Assembly (NCBI RefSeq): GCF_034702125.1
Contig: NC_085876.1
Coordinates: forward strand, 20,331,512 to 20,395,511
Length of the DNA stretch: 64,000 nucleotides
Direction of reading: 5' to 3'
Source of the DNA: Engraulis encrasicolus
Lineage: Eukaryota; Chordata; Actinopteri; Clupeiformes; Engraulidae
Under the pieces are notes generated by a model, which saw nothing but the letters and a program-made list of their open reading frames with translations, was not told the DNA's origin and searched no databases. Positions 42,433 to 64,000 of the stretch are shown piece by piece (the stretch's first letter is position 1; every line of letters begins with the position of its first letter). Made by a program: the position numbers and the translations under genes.

Positions 42433-42741
42433 AATAAATAAAAATGAAATAGACTATTGCCCCCAAATTGGAACTGGTACCCCACCCAAAACCTTTAGCT
42501 CCGTGCTGAACTGTTGTGATTGGGAGGTCTCGAGCTCATGTCCCAACTGGCACACTGCGCTGGGAGGCGAGGCCTACATGATGAGCAATGCAGGTTAAAG
42601 GGCTAATGGTCATGTTTTCTCTATAAAATAGGAAGTGGGAAACACAGTGAAGTGGTGAATGGTAGTATATGTGAAGCACACAACAGGAAAAAATATGGTG
42701 CCCCTTTAACATGTAGTAACACATTAAAGCTCTGCTCCCGT

Positions 42742-42924
<183 letters not shown>

Positions 42925-43057
42925 TAAAATGTGACCTTAAGACCTTAAAGATTAAAATAAACACTATTTTTGAGTGGGGCCAAAATGTTAACTAACTTCA
43001 ACTCTTTAGGAGTTATAGTAACACTGCTATTTTTACTACACTGGCTGAGATATAACT

Positions 43058-43559
43058 AGAAGCACTCAGAGAGCGCAGACCTCCGACAAGGAAGGTGCTT
43101 GATAGAACATTTGACTACGGTATGTTACACCCTATTTTCATTTGAAGTCTTTCTGCCTACTTTTTGTGCAGTTAGAATCTAGAATGTTTTGCCCTGCAAT
43201 TCAATTTGTGATCAGTTAGGGCGTCTAGATTTATAGGCCAGCAATGGTGAAGAATCTTTAAAAAGGTCCTGGTTCCGGTGCACGATCCGTATCACCACCA
43301 GAATTTAATCACTTGTTCTTTGGGTCATTAATAACAACTCCACAAAGTTCCGTCCTAATCCGTTGATTAGTTTGTGAGTTATCCTACTGACAGAATCTTT
43401 TAAAAAGTCCTGGTTCCGGTTCGTGATCCGGATCACCACCAGAATTTAATCACTTGTTCCTTCGGTCATTATCAAAAACTGAGTTATGCTGCTGACAAAC
43501 AGACAAACAGACACACAAACTTACGTGACCAAAAACATTACCTCCTTGGCGGAGGTAAT
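43058..43559 (+). repeat. 'cagacctccg(c/a)caagg' dispersed repeat
   Basis: Starts 'ctagaagcactcagagagcg' and ends 'cattacctccttggcggagg'. An internal duplication repeats 'ggttccggt(g/t)c(a/g)(c/t)gatcc' and 'atcaccaccagaatttaatc' at about 43270 and 43415. A truncated second copy is at 44031-44260. The class (LINE tail or DNA element) is uncertain. Confidence 0.6.
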
Positions 43560-44030
43560 GAACGCTGCTAGTATGTGAATGCTGATGATATCCCCACTGA
43601 CTGGCTTTTCATTGCCACTAGTGTCAGATTGCTCTCTCTCATGATGGCCACAGGGGGGCGATCAAGTATATCCTTTCTGTAAAATGATGCTTTCTGAGGC
43701 TCTCACGTCTGACTTTCTCTCAACTGAAGCTTGGAAGATTCTAAGGCATGCCGAAAAAAAGAATAGCCTAATTATAAATCCTGAAAAATCTTTGATTTTC
43801 TTTCTTTCTTTTTGAAATACATGTGTAGCCTATACACAGTAACTTTAGTGGTGTTAGACCAACACCAAGAGTGTTCAATTCAACTTGCTAAGTGTTATAT
43901 TGACACTGCATATATGTTACTGTATAGGCCTACACACTTTATATTAACCAAACCAAATTGTGACATCACTGCTATTTAGCTCGCTTCTTGTTGCAGTTCG
44001 GACACAAGTAAATAATAATAACAATAACTA

Positions 44031-44260
44031 GAAATGCACTCAGAGAGTGCAGACCACCGCCAAGGAGTCTGTTTGATAGAACATTTGACTATGTTACACC
44101 CTAATTTAAGTCTTTCTGCCTTGTTTTTGTGGAGTTAGAAACTGGAATGTCAAAATTCGCCCTATCCCGCAATGGTGAAGAATCTTTTTTTTTTTTAAAT
44201 CCTGGATCCGGATCGTGAGCTGGATCACCACCAACATTTCATCACTTCTTCCTATTGTCA
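44031..44260 (+). repeat. Truncated copy of the 'cagaccaccgccaagg' repeat
   Basis: 'ctagaaatgcactcagagag' followed by 'gatagaacatttgactatgt' and a degraded middle. The 3' end is missing. Confidence 0.55.
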
Positions 44261-44394
44261 TTTCCAACATCTCCAAAAAATGTCCACCAAATCTACTGGG
44301 GGCATTATATTATGGGGGGATTGTCTATAAGACAGCTCTTCCCTGTGCCCACTTTTTTTTAATAGGGAATATTCAGACCACCCCTTGATAGGGG

Positions 44395-44640
44395 CAGTCA
44401 TGGGTTAGCGGTTAGGGCGTCAGACTTGTAGCCCAAAGGTTGCCGGTTCGACTCCCAACCAGCCAGGGGGGCTACCCCCTTGCACGGGTGAGGCATAAAT
44501 ACAATATCATTGTGTGCAGTGTGCAGTGTTCACTTGTGTGCTGTGGAGTGCTGTGTCACAATGACAACGGGAGTTGGAGTTTCCCAGTTGGGCTTTCGCT
44601 TTCATATTAACCACACCAAACTGGTCATGGATGACACCAC
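44395..44640 (+). repeat. tRNA-derived SINE
   Basis: Box A 'catgggttagcggttagggc' and box B 'ttgccggttcgactcccaac', then a body with 'ctgtgtcacaatgacaac' and 'gggagttggagtttccca'. A 3' fragment of the same SINE is at 49316-49385. It is not a functional tRNA: there is no clover-leaf beyond the boxes. Confidence 0.75.
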
Positions 44641-45411
44641 TGCTAGTCACGTCACTTGATGTTGCAGTTTGGACCCAAGCAACAAAAAAAAGAAAGAAAG
44701 AAACCACCACCACTGGAAATTACGTTTAAATATAGCATTCATCTGTGCCAAGTTCTAGTCCAGTATTGAGAATTTATTGTCTATGTCAGGAGTGGAACTT
44801 AAACATTTTCCCCACCCGTCACTGTAGCAGGTAGATTCTAAAATCTACCACTCACTCACAATTTTTACCAGTCACAATTTTTACCAGTTCATATTCAACT
44901 GTTCCGAACATTGTAATGGCAGGTAAGATAATTTCCTGATCAATACTTTTGTTTCAGAGGTCATAAATTCAGTTATTGTGATGCCAGCCAATAGCTCTTT
45001 TCATTACCAATTTGTTTCACTCTTTGATGTTGGATGTTGCGTATAATTCAGCAATAACCTGTGCGCTTGTAGAAAAATTTCACCCGTCAAGGTGAAGGGT
45101 GGGTTGACCTACAGTATTTCACCCACCAAAGGCCAAATTCACCCGTCATTGGCAGGTGGACGGGTGCTTATTTCCATCCCTGCTACGTACATAAGCCAGC
45201 TCCACGTCTTAAATTCACGTCACCTCTCGACATTAACCAAACCAAACTGGTCAACATGTGTGATGTCATCATTCCCAGTCAGCCCATGCACTTGTTATTT
45301 CAGTTTGGACCCAAACAAAAGAGAAACAAACAAAAAAATACAGCATATTAATTCAAGTTTAAATATATCCTCTCTAGTCCGATCTGTGCCAAGATCTCCA
45401 AGGACGATTCT

Positions 45412-45766
45412 CAGGGGCGGATCTAGCCACTTTGGGGCCCTAGGCGAAATATACACATGAGGCCCTCAAAAGTCATTCTTTTAACACGTCACCAATTGGC
45501 ATGGAAGGAGCGAGGGTGCTATTTTTGTGTTTAGTCTCATATACGTACGTATATCTTGGATTACTTTACACAAGTGACAAATAAAAAGGGCTGGTGTGAC
45601 AGTTAGTGGCCCCCATGGCGCCGTCAGAAATGTTGGGCTCCATGAAAGCTTAAAATCTGTAACACCTATCCCCCCTAGCGGCACCCATGGGGGCCCCTAT
45701 GGACTGCAGATTTGGTCGGGGCCCTAGGTAATTGCCTAGGTTTGCCTAATGTAAAGTCCGCCTCTG
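45412..45766. mobile_element. hAT MITE, 'gccctaggc' family
   Basis: The ends caggggcggatctagccact and aaagtccgcctctg are the inverse of the element at 20487-20744. The flanks (acgattct and gccattct) agree at 6 of 8 bases, suggesting a decayed TSD. Confidence 0.75.
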
Positions 45767-46071
45767 GCCATTCTAGTCCAGTATGGGAGATTTATTGTCC
45801 TGCCCTCTGTAGGCTTCCTCTGGTTGCCAGGGGCAGCGGGCCTGAGATGTGCAATCCTGCCACCCGCCCTACACACCCACTTAGCCACACATGGCTGCAC
45901 AGTAGTGCATTTGGCAACAGGGTGTGAAGTCAACACTTCAGGCGTTTGACCAACACTGTCATTGTTAAATTCACGTCCTAGTGAGTTTTGAATTAACACT
46001 GTGAAATGTTACAGAGGCACTGTGGTGAAGTTACAGCTTTCTCCTTTTGCTTTCAATTTGAATTTGAATCG

Positions 46072-46205
<134 letters not shown>

Positions 46206-46596
46206 AAGAGATAGAGTGTGCTCATGAACATGAATGCGTATGTCATTGAATGTGTGTGAATCAGTAGAGAGAGAGAGAGAGAAGATTGCTCCACTGCACT
46301 CTTCTGTTGATGAGAGGAGTGATCCGTCTTTCTTCCTCGTCTACTGTGTGTGGATTATCATTCTGCCTGTCATAAGAGCAGCAGAGCCAAGGACATTCCG
46401 ACATACCCAACTGGACACAACAGAAATCACCGTGGCAACTTCATGTCTCGTTGTTGCCCCCCCCCCCCTTCTCTTCAGGGGACATCTGTTTGTCCAAAAG
46501 ACGAGAAAAAGGGCCCCTGAAGGGGTAAACAAGCATAGGTCACTTGGTTGCAAACAATAGGTAGGCTAGGCCTTACGTCATACTGACGTAGCGTAC

Positions 46597-46757
46597 ACAC
46601 ACACACACGCACACAGACACACACACACACACGCACGCACGCACGCACACACACACACACACACGCGCGCACACACACACGTACACACGCACGCACACAC
46701 ACACACGCATGCACGCGCGCACGCACACACACGCACGGGCGCACACGCACGCACGCG

Positions 46758-46789
<32 letters not shown>

Positions 46790-46795
46790 CACAGG
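46597..46795. repeat. Interrupted (CA)n with CACG units
   Basis: CA repeats mixed with CACG and CGCG steps over about 200 bp, roughly 400 bp upstream of the aard start. A short GATAGGACAG repeat follows at about 46928-46970. Confidence 0.92.
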
Positions 46796-47200
46796 GAGGA
46801 GGAGATGAAGGGTGTCTCCTTAAATTTTAGATTGTGGTGCTGTCCAAATTCCAGTGGATGAGGAGGGGGTCTGAGGGGCTGAGCCGAGGAGTGGTGAGTT
46901 CAGTTCAGTTGGGGAAGATAGCCAGGCAGGATAGCACAGGACAGGATAGGATAGGATAGGACAGGACAGGAGCCCTGTAACAGGACAAAGCTGTATCTCG
47001 CTACAGCTGACAGCACACACAAACTCAAACACAAACACACACACACACAAACTGAACTGACATCCAATCACACACAGCTGGACTGGACAAGCCTAAAAAA
47101 AAGCCAATCCGTCGACAACAAAAGGATTTAAGTAGTAACGAATTACTAAAGAAGTGGTAAAACAGGTGAAAAAAACAAGATTTTGTCTTCTTCGCCGACA

Positions 47201-58462
<11,262 letters not shown>

Positions 58463-58493
58463 GTGCTTGTTCCTCCACCACACTCCATAAATT

Positions 58494-58740
58494 ACATTAC
58501 ATTACATTACATTACATTACATTACATTACATTGCACTTAGCTGACGCTTTCATTTTATTCAAAGCGACTTACAGTTATTATTTTTCAGGGTATTGGTTG
58601 CAGGCCCTGGAGCAATGTGGGGTTAGGTGCCTTGCTCAAGGGCACTTCAGCCATGGATGGAGATGTAGGGAGAGGTCAGGGGGGATTCGAACCTGCAACC
58701 CTTAGATTGAAAGACCAACTCTCTGTTCAAGAGAGGTCAA
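58494..58740 (+). repeat. (TTACA)n-headed dispersed repeat in the aard 3' region
   Basis: Eight or so ttacat units, then 'gcttagctgacgct'-like sequence, 'caaagcgacttacagttatt', 'gggttaggtgccttgctcaa' and 'gattcgaacctgcaaccctt'. Uninterrupted relative of 20395-20835. It may be transcribed as part of the aard 3' UTR. Confidence 0.75.
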
Positions 58741-59151
58741 TCCTGGTTTTGGAAAGTCAGACCCGACCCTGCCAAAATCTTACTTCACAGTCTATTTCTC
58801 AGTGTTAATTCAACCCAGAGAGTATGACCAAGACTATGGGTGTTGACCTAAACTCTATCATGTGTTGAATTAACACTTCAAAATGTGCTGCGATCTGACT
58901 ATGCATTTAACACTGGTTATCTCCTGAACATTCACATGACATTCATCAATGATTTGCATCCTTAGTTAAGCAAATTAACTGGATTAGAAATGGATAACAT
59001 GTGGCAAGGACGTCTTTACTGAATGAATCCAGAATTATGGTTCAAAAATGAGAACAAATTCTCTGACTAAGGCACTCCAATTAAAAGAAGGCACTCATGC
59101 CGCTACGCGCGGGCCTTGTTTTTAATATGTCCATGTAGGACTTGTCAAATT

Positions 59152-59157
59152 AATAAA
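59152..59157 (+). terminator. Candidate aard polyadenylation signal
   Basis: AATAAA about 690 bp after the aard stop. Canonical hexamer only; cleavage site unknown. Confidence 0.25.
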
Positions 59158-59434
59158 GACATTTTAATTGGAGTGCCTTAGTCAGATAACTTTTTCTCAT
59201 TTTTTAACCTGGATTCACAATACCTTGGACTAAAGAGCACCCAAACCCAAGAAACCAACAAACTATCTGGATAAGAGCACGCGATACTCTACAAACTTTA
59301 AGAATCCAGAATGATAACAGACTGCCTGTACGGTATCATCAGTGCCATTTAAATCAATGCTAATTAGTTTTTACGTTTTGGTTGAAACCACCAGAGCGGT
59401 CTCTCCTTCAAACTAGAGAGAGACCTCTCCCTCT

Positions 59435-59782
59435 TCCAAAGGTGTTTATACATGGTTTGCATTCCAATATGTGACCTTGCATCCTCCACTTGTGCTTGTG
59501 GCCTCATACCAGGAAGTAATATGTTATGATGACATCACTGACAACAGCATAGTTCAATATCTTGCAAAAGCTCAATTGTAAAGTAATTTTCTGATTTGCA
59601 AACTGGACCGTGAATGAGGAATAGTTCCCCCAAAATTATTTTGGCTAGGCTGACAGCGGGGAAACTTAATTGTTTCTTTCACGGAGGAGGGGTCAGGAGG
59701 CGGGGCGAGGCCACAAGCACAAGTGGAGGATGCAAGGCCACATATTGGAATGCACACATGGTATCACAGTGTTTATAAACAT
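59435..59782. mobile_element. Palindromic element
   Basis: 'gtttgcattccaatatgtga', 'ccttgcatcctccacttgtg' and 'cttgtggcctc' on the left are mirrored by 'gaggccacaagcacaagtgg' and 'aggccacatattggaatgca' on the right. 'gtgtttata' lies at both outer ends. Confidence 0.7.
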
Positions 59783-60820
59783 GATGTTATGAGGAGGGGC
59801 AAGACACTGGCAGCCAGCCACGTCAGCTAATTTTTTGATCGACAGCGGCTTCCAACATGGTTGAGTTGTGCGCAGCTAGGTTGGCGCAGCCAGCAGGGAA
59901 AAAAATTAAAACCCATGTATAGAGGTCATCCATGGACGGGTGCAAAAGCCTGTAACAAGTTGATGAATCACTGAAACGAAACAAATGGAAACATTTCCAG
60001 GCTGAAAAATGTTTTTGTGGTGCTTCAAGGCACATCTCAGAGGGGGATGACATGGTGACCATGAGTCTATACTACAAAGCTGGTTCAGGAGTATTTTACT
60101 TTATAGGCCCCATGACACTAGCCATTCCAAACATGCAGTTTGTTTACAATGTTTGACATGATGGAATGTTCTTTATTTTTTTCTGACTAAAGGCTGCAGA
60201 AATCTGCCAACATTGCCTTCAACTTGTGAATATGAACATGTTGTAATTTGCATGAATGTGGAATTAGGAGTGAGAGAGGGAACGCAGTTGTGCAATATAC
60301 TGTACGTATAAGTCACACGCAGTCTCAATGTATTTGTTTGTAAATATAGGACAACCTCAGCAAAGAGGGCAAGCCAGAAGAATATAGGCTATATAAACCA
60401 TTTCATTTCTAACACATGCTGCTGTGCCGAATTACATAACTCTTTCATTGTGAGACAATAACAAATTCATTTCACGCCCCAGTGCCTCCTTATGTAACCA
60501 AGATCCATACATTGTACAGTGACATTCCATTAACCGTGACCACTGACTCGCGCACATAATGGGAGGGGGGGGGCATATTTGGAAGGGGGGGGCATATTTG
60601 GAAGGGGCAGGGGGTGACCTTTTAATTGCACCATGCTTTGTGTTCTGTGACAAAACACCACATTGTCTGGAGTAGAATCAAGACTCAAGACAGAATCTCA
60701 GCCGTCTGTATAGTACAGTGAAGGGCCTCTGGAACGGATGTTTAAAATGATGCTGATTGTGGGGGTTTATAGAGATGGGCCTGTTGCATCAGTATCATGT
60801 TACCTTATCCACATGCACGC
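59783..60820. other. Intergenic, no gene seen
   Basis: A/T-rich DNA with G runs near 60560-60610. No exon-like frame was recognised on either strand. Confidence 0.5.
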
Positions 60821-60831
60821 ACAGACACATG

Positions 60832-60924
60832 GACACACACACACACACGCACGCACGCACGCACGCACCCACGCACACATTCATGCACTCATACACACAC
60901 ACACACACGCACGCACGCACGCAT

Positions 60925-61002
<78 letters not shown>

Positions 61003-61012
61003 CCACACACAC
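60832..61012. repeat. (CA)n microsatellite
   Basis: CA repeats with two CACG runs, then about 85 bp of pure CA. Confidence 0.96.
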
Positions 61013-61218
61013 CCCTCATGTGACGCAAAGTACATGGAGACACTGATGGACGGGAAGGGAAAAAAAGACATTATCCAGAAGAGAGTCCGGTGTAAGAATA
61101 AAGCCATGTCAGATCTGTGTCTGCTGAAAGGCTTTCTCTCTCCTTTGACAAGGACATTGTGCTGTGTCCGCTAAAGAGTTAATCCATTATGCAGAATGAC
61201 AACCCTGCTTTCAGTCGG

Positions 61219-61436
61219 CAGTGTTGCCAGATTGGGCAGTTACCGGCCCAATTGGGCTGCTTGGGATAGCCGTCTGCGGGTAAAAACAGGAAAAAATGGC
61301 CATTTGGGGTTTTTTCTGCAGTTTTATGCCCAAAGAAACCAATGCAATTTGTTGAATTTGGGCGGAATTTAGTGGCTCCAGGCGGATTTCGACCACCTTT
61401 TGGGCAGGATTTGATGAGACACATCTGGCAACACTG
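61219..61436. mobile_element. hAT MITE with perfect 8-bp TSD
   Basis: The ends cagtgttgccagatt and acatctggcaacactg are flanked by tcagtcgg (61211-61218 and 61437-61444). Intact, 218 bp, non-coding. It is the reference for the decayed outer ends at 4833 and 8732. Confidence 0.9.
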
Positions 61437-61896
61437 TCAGTCGGTGGTGGGAAACGTTTCCAAAGACAGGTGGACAATGCTGTTCACAGCCACTGGTTAA
61501 ACAGAGGGAAACTGATGCGCAAAGCAAACATTTGTGAGCAATAAATCATCCTAAAACCCGCTTTGTCTGTTTCTTTTGTCTCGGTTTATTTACAAGGTGG
61601 CCGGCAAATCCAATTTTGACATGCCTGTTTGAATCAGAACACCTAGATACCATTTGTGTTGTTTAAAAAAAAAAAAAAAAAAAAGTCAGACACTAAACAT
61701 GTCCTGAATCAACCCCTTTGCGCAGAGTTTATGTTATAACCTCACTCTCACCAATATTGTAATGAGCAAGTCTCAATCTTTTACTTAAAGGTGCACCGTG
61801 TAATATTTTTAGTTGTTTATTTCCAGAATTCACACTGTCCATTCACAAGTGTTACCTTTTTAACAAATATACCACAAGTAAATTCTGAGTACTCAC

Positions 61897-63305
61897 CAGT
61901 GTTAATTTCGTCAACCACGACGATGACGAAAATATTTCGTCAACGCCCCTTTTTCCCTTGACGATGACGAGACGATGACGCACTAAAAATTGCCTCAAGC
62001 AAATCAAAATATGACGAAAATAAAAAAATATTTTCGTCAAGGAGACTAAGACGAGACGAAATTTACAAGTCATGGACGAATGGACATTAAAAATATATAA
62101 TTATTTATAAATAATTTGTAATTTGTAATTGTAATATAGGCCTAAGTGTCTTGAACTTCATAGCTGATTGCGCGCTCACGCTGTGTTGCCTCGCTTGTAT
62201 CTGCTGGCAGCCAATGCATGGCGCGGCTCAGTCAGTAGTTCTGTAGCCTAGTAGTTCAGTGAGTCCATTTAAGTTGAGTTTAGGTCCTAAAACATTCCCA
62301 GAGAGAAAGAGAAAAAAATAGCCGACGTTGAGAGAAGTGTTCATTTTGAAACATGTTCAACAACCCTCTTATCCATGACTAAGACATGTGTTTCTGCAGT
62401 AGGTAATGACAGTCGCGCCAATCCTCCTATGATACTGTCATTCTAAACCTCCTCGAGCTTCCACTATTCTCCTTTTCACTTAGGCTGTCTTAGCCCGGGC
62501 GTTCGTTGTCTGTTCTTTTTTGTAATGTTTGCTATATTTGTTGTTTAACCATATGAGTAGGCAGCAAGCAAATCATGAAGGTCGGATTTGTGAATTAATT
62601 TAAATCAGTCAGCGCGGGAGCGCGCGCCAGCAGGGGGAAAGTTGGCCTGTCTAAAGTAACAGAGGCACGGCTACTGTAGTCTAGTTTTGAAAAGAATCAA
62701 TGGATGGGCGATCGCTAAGGAGTTTTAAACTGTTGAGATTTGAAACTTGTTCTCGTCGAGAGCAACGCTAAAAGACCCAAGGAAGTCGACAGCCTTTCCG
62801 TGCGTCTTCAGCGTCTTCCTAAGTTCCAAAAACTCTTTCCAGGTCATGCTTATCGAGCCTCGACACCCCCGACAAACAAAACAACATTAGTGTTTAAATA
62901 TTTGTATGTGCATGTCCTTTCTATCGTCCAGTCTGCATACCCCTGTCTAACTATTTTTCCTGGGACTTTTGCAGGGCATACGAAGTGGGCTCGCGCAATC
63001 TATTTAAGCCTATTCCACACATGCCGCACGAGTCATTATCGTTCTCTGCTCGCATTGCCAATTGAAAACAAAAAAACGCTAACTTGCATAGTCTAACATC
63101 AGCAGTATTTTATCTGACTCGTGGCCATCGGGAAGCCACTATCAGGGAGACTTCTTGAACTTCATGCAGACTTGGGATGTTCGGTCTTCCCACTGCCGGC
63201 AATCTGCAGGCTTTAAGTCCCGCGGTCAGGGGAAGAAGAGCATGTAGCTTCCTCCGTGAGCAAACTAAAAATGAAATATAGCCTAATATGCGGCAGCTTC
63301 TAATG

Positions 63306-63387
<82 letters not shown>

Positions 63388-63399
63388 GCCTGCACCTGG

Positions 63400-63435
<36 letters not shown>

Positions 63436-63799
63436 TGCTCTTTTGCTCTATGATGTTGAAATTACTGATTTGGGTTTTGGTGGAAAATGACCCAGTAACA
63501 AGGTGAATATTTGCTGCAATACTTTGTGAAATAACAATAGCCATTGTAGGTTATTTATTTTACACAATATTGACTAAAATGACTAAAAATTGAAATGTTG
63601 ACTAAAATTTGAAATGTTGACTAAAATGACTAAAATGACTAAAATTTGACTATGACTAAAATTGATTTTCGTCATTTTGACTAAGACTAAGACTAAATTG
63701 GGAAGGCAATGACTAAAATATGACTAAGACTAAAATTGATTTTCGTCATTGTGACTAAGACTAAGACTAAATCAAAAAAAGCTGACGAAATTAACACTG
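61897..63799. mobile_element. 1.9-kb hAT element (cagtgttaatttcgtc ends), perfect 8-bp TSD
   Basis: The ends cagtgttaatttcgtcaacc and gctgacgaaattaacactg are flanked by gtactcac (61889-61896 and 63800-63807). The right subterminal region has degenerate 'gactaaaat' repeats (about 63565-63775), and the left has 'gacgatgacga' words. The middle, about 62150-63250, shows no transposase domain, so it is non-autonomous with unidentified internal DNA. Confidence 0.88.
63310..63434. repeat. (GA)n and (GT)n inside the hAT element
   Basis: About 74 bp of GA, a short spacer, then about 34 bp of GT. Confidence 0.95.
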
Positions 63800-64000
63800 G
63801 TACTCACTATGACTGGGAAAATTGCGCTTTTCTTACATGAAAAGGGGTATCATCTCCATGGTCCGCCATTTTGAATTGAAATGGGCATTTTTAGCTGCAA
63901 AACTTTGCAGTCCTTTGGTCATACTAATAAATATTGGTTTATTATTTATTAATACTCATGAACAGATCAAATATGGCAATTTGGCATTTGGCAGCACAGT

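Larger units (their letters stand above)
61785..64000 (+). mobile_element. TTAA MITE copy split by a hAT element, running off the window
   Basis: It begins ttaaaggtgcaccgtgtaat and matches 19150-19516 up to 'aattctgagtactcac'. The match resumes at 63800 with 'gtactcactatgactgggaa' and continues to the window edge. Confidence 0.85.

Noticed and set aside
62740..63096. 118-codon frame inside the hAT element as a transposase fragment
   Set aside because: No hAT catalytic or dimerisation motif could be recognised.

Overview
This window is nuclear DNA from a ray-finned (teleost) fish. The gene order matches the vertebrate MED30 / SLC30A8 / AARD block (human 8q24.11). The genes are split by GT-AG introns, and the rest is packed with fish-type repeats: CA/GT and GA/CT microsatellites, tRNA-derived SINEs, LINE remnants, hAT-type and TTAA-type miniature transposons, and one BEL/Pao LTR element. 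I cannot name the species.

Three host genes can be read. (1) med30 (Mediator subunit 30), minus strand: coding exons 1 and 2 at 13318-13488 and 10786-10944. The last exons are not seen and probably lie beyond the left edge. (2) slc30a8 (zinc transporter ZnT8), minus strand: eight coding exons between 38789 and 22731, giving an unbroken 417-residue reading frame with all intron phases fitting. (3) An AARD/FAM167-family coiled-coil gene (aard), plus strand: two coding exons at 47201-47461 and 58040-58462, 227 residues. aard and slc30a8 are transcribed away from each other, with about 8.4 kb between their start codons.

Layout: 1-2300 simple repeats; 2300-10780 nested transposons (a composite at about 4833-8732 holds a 1.6-kb foldback element); 10786-13488 med30; 13500-22700 intergenic MITEs and LINE fragments; 22731-38789 slc30a8, with MITEs, SINEs and simple repeats in its introns; 38790-47200 the divergent spacer; 47201-58462 aard, whose single 10.6-kb intron carries a hAT-like element split by a BEL/Pao element; 58463-64000 downstream repeats, ending in a TTAA MITE broken by a 1.9-kb hAT element.

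No prokaryotic-type system, CRISPR array, operon or rRNA is present. The most notable observations are: a BEL/Pao element that keeps gag and protease but lacks reverse transcriptase and integrase, sitting in a two-unit hAT element with a paralogous empty site beside it; a strongly enlarged His-rich loop in ZnT8; slc30a8 splice acceptors whose polypyrimidine tracts are CT microsatellites; and a med30 upstream ORF whose stop overlaps the main start. Target-site duplications (TSDs) and exon borders were found by eye on the sequence. Family names come from knowledge of the proteins, not from a search.
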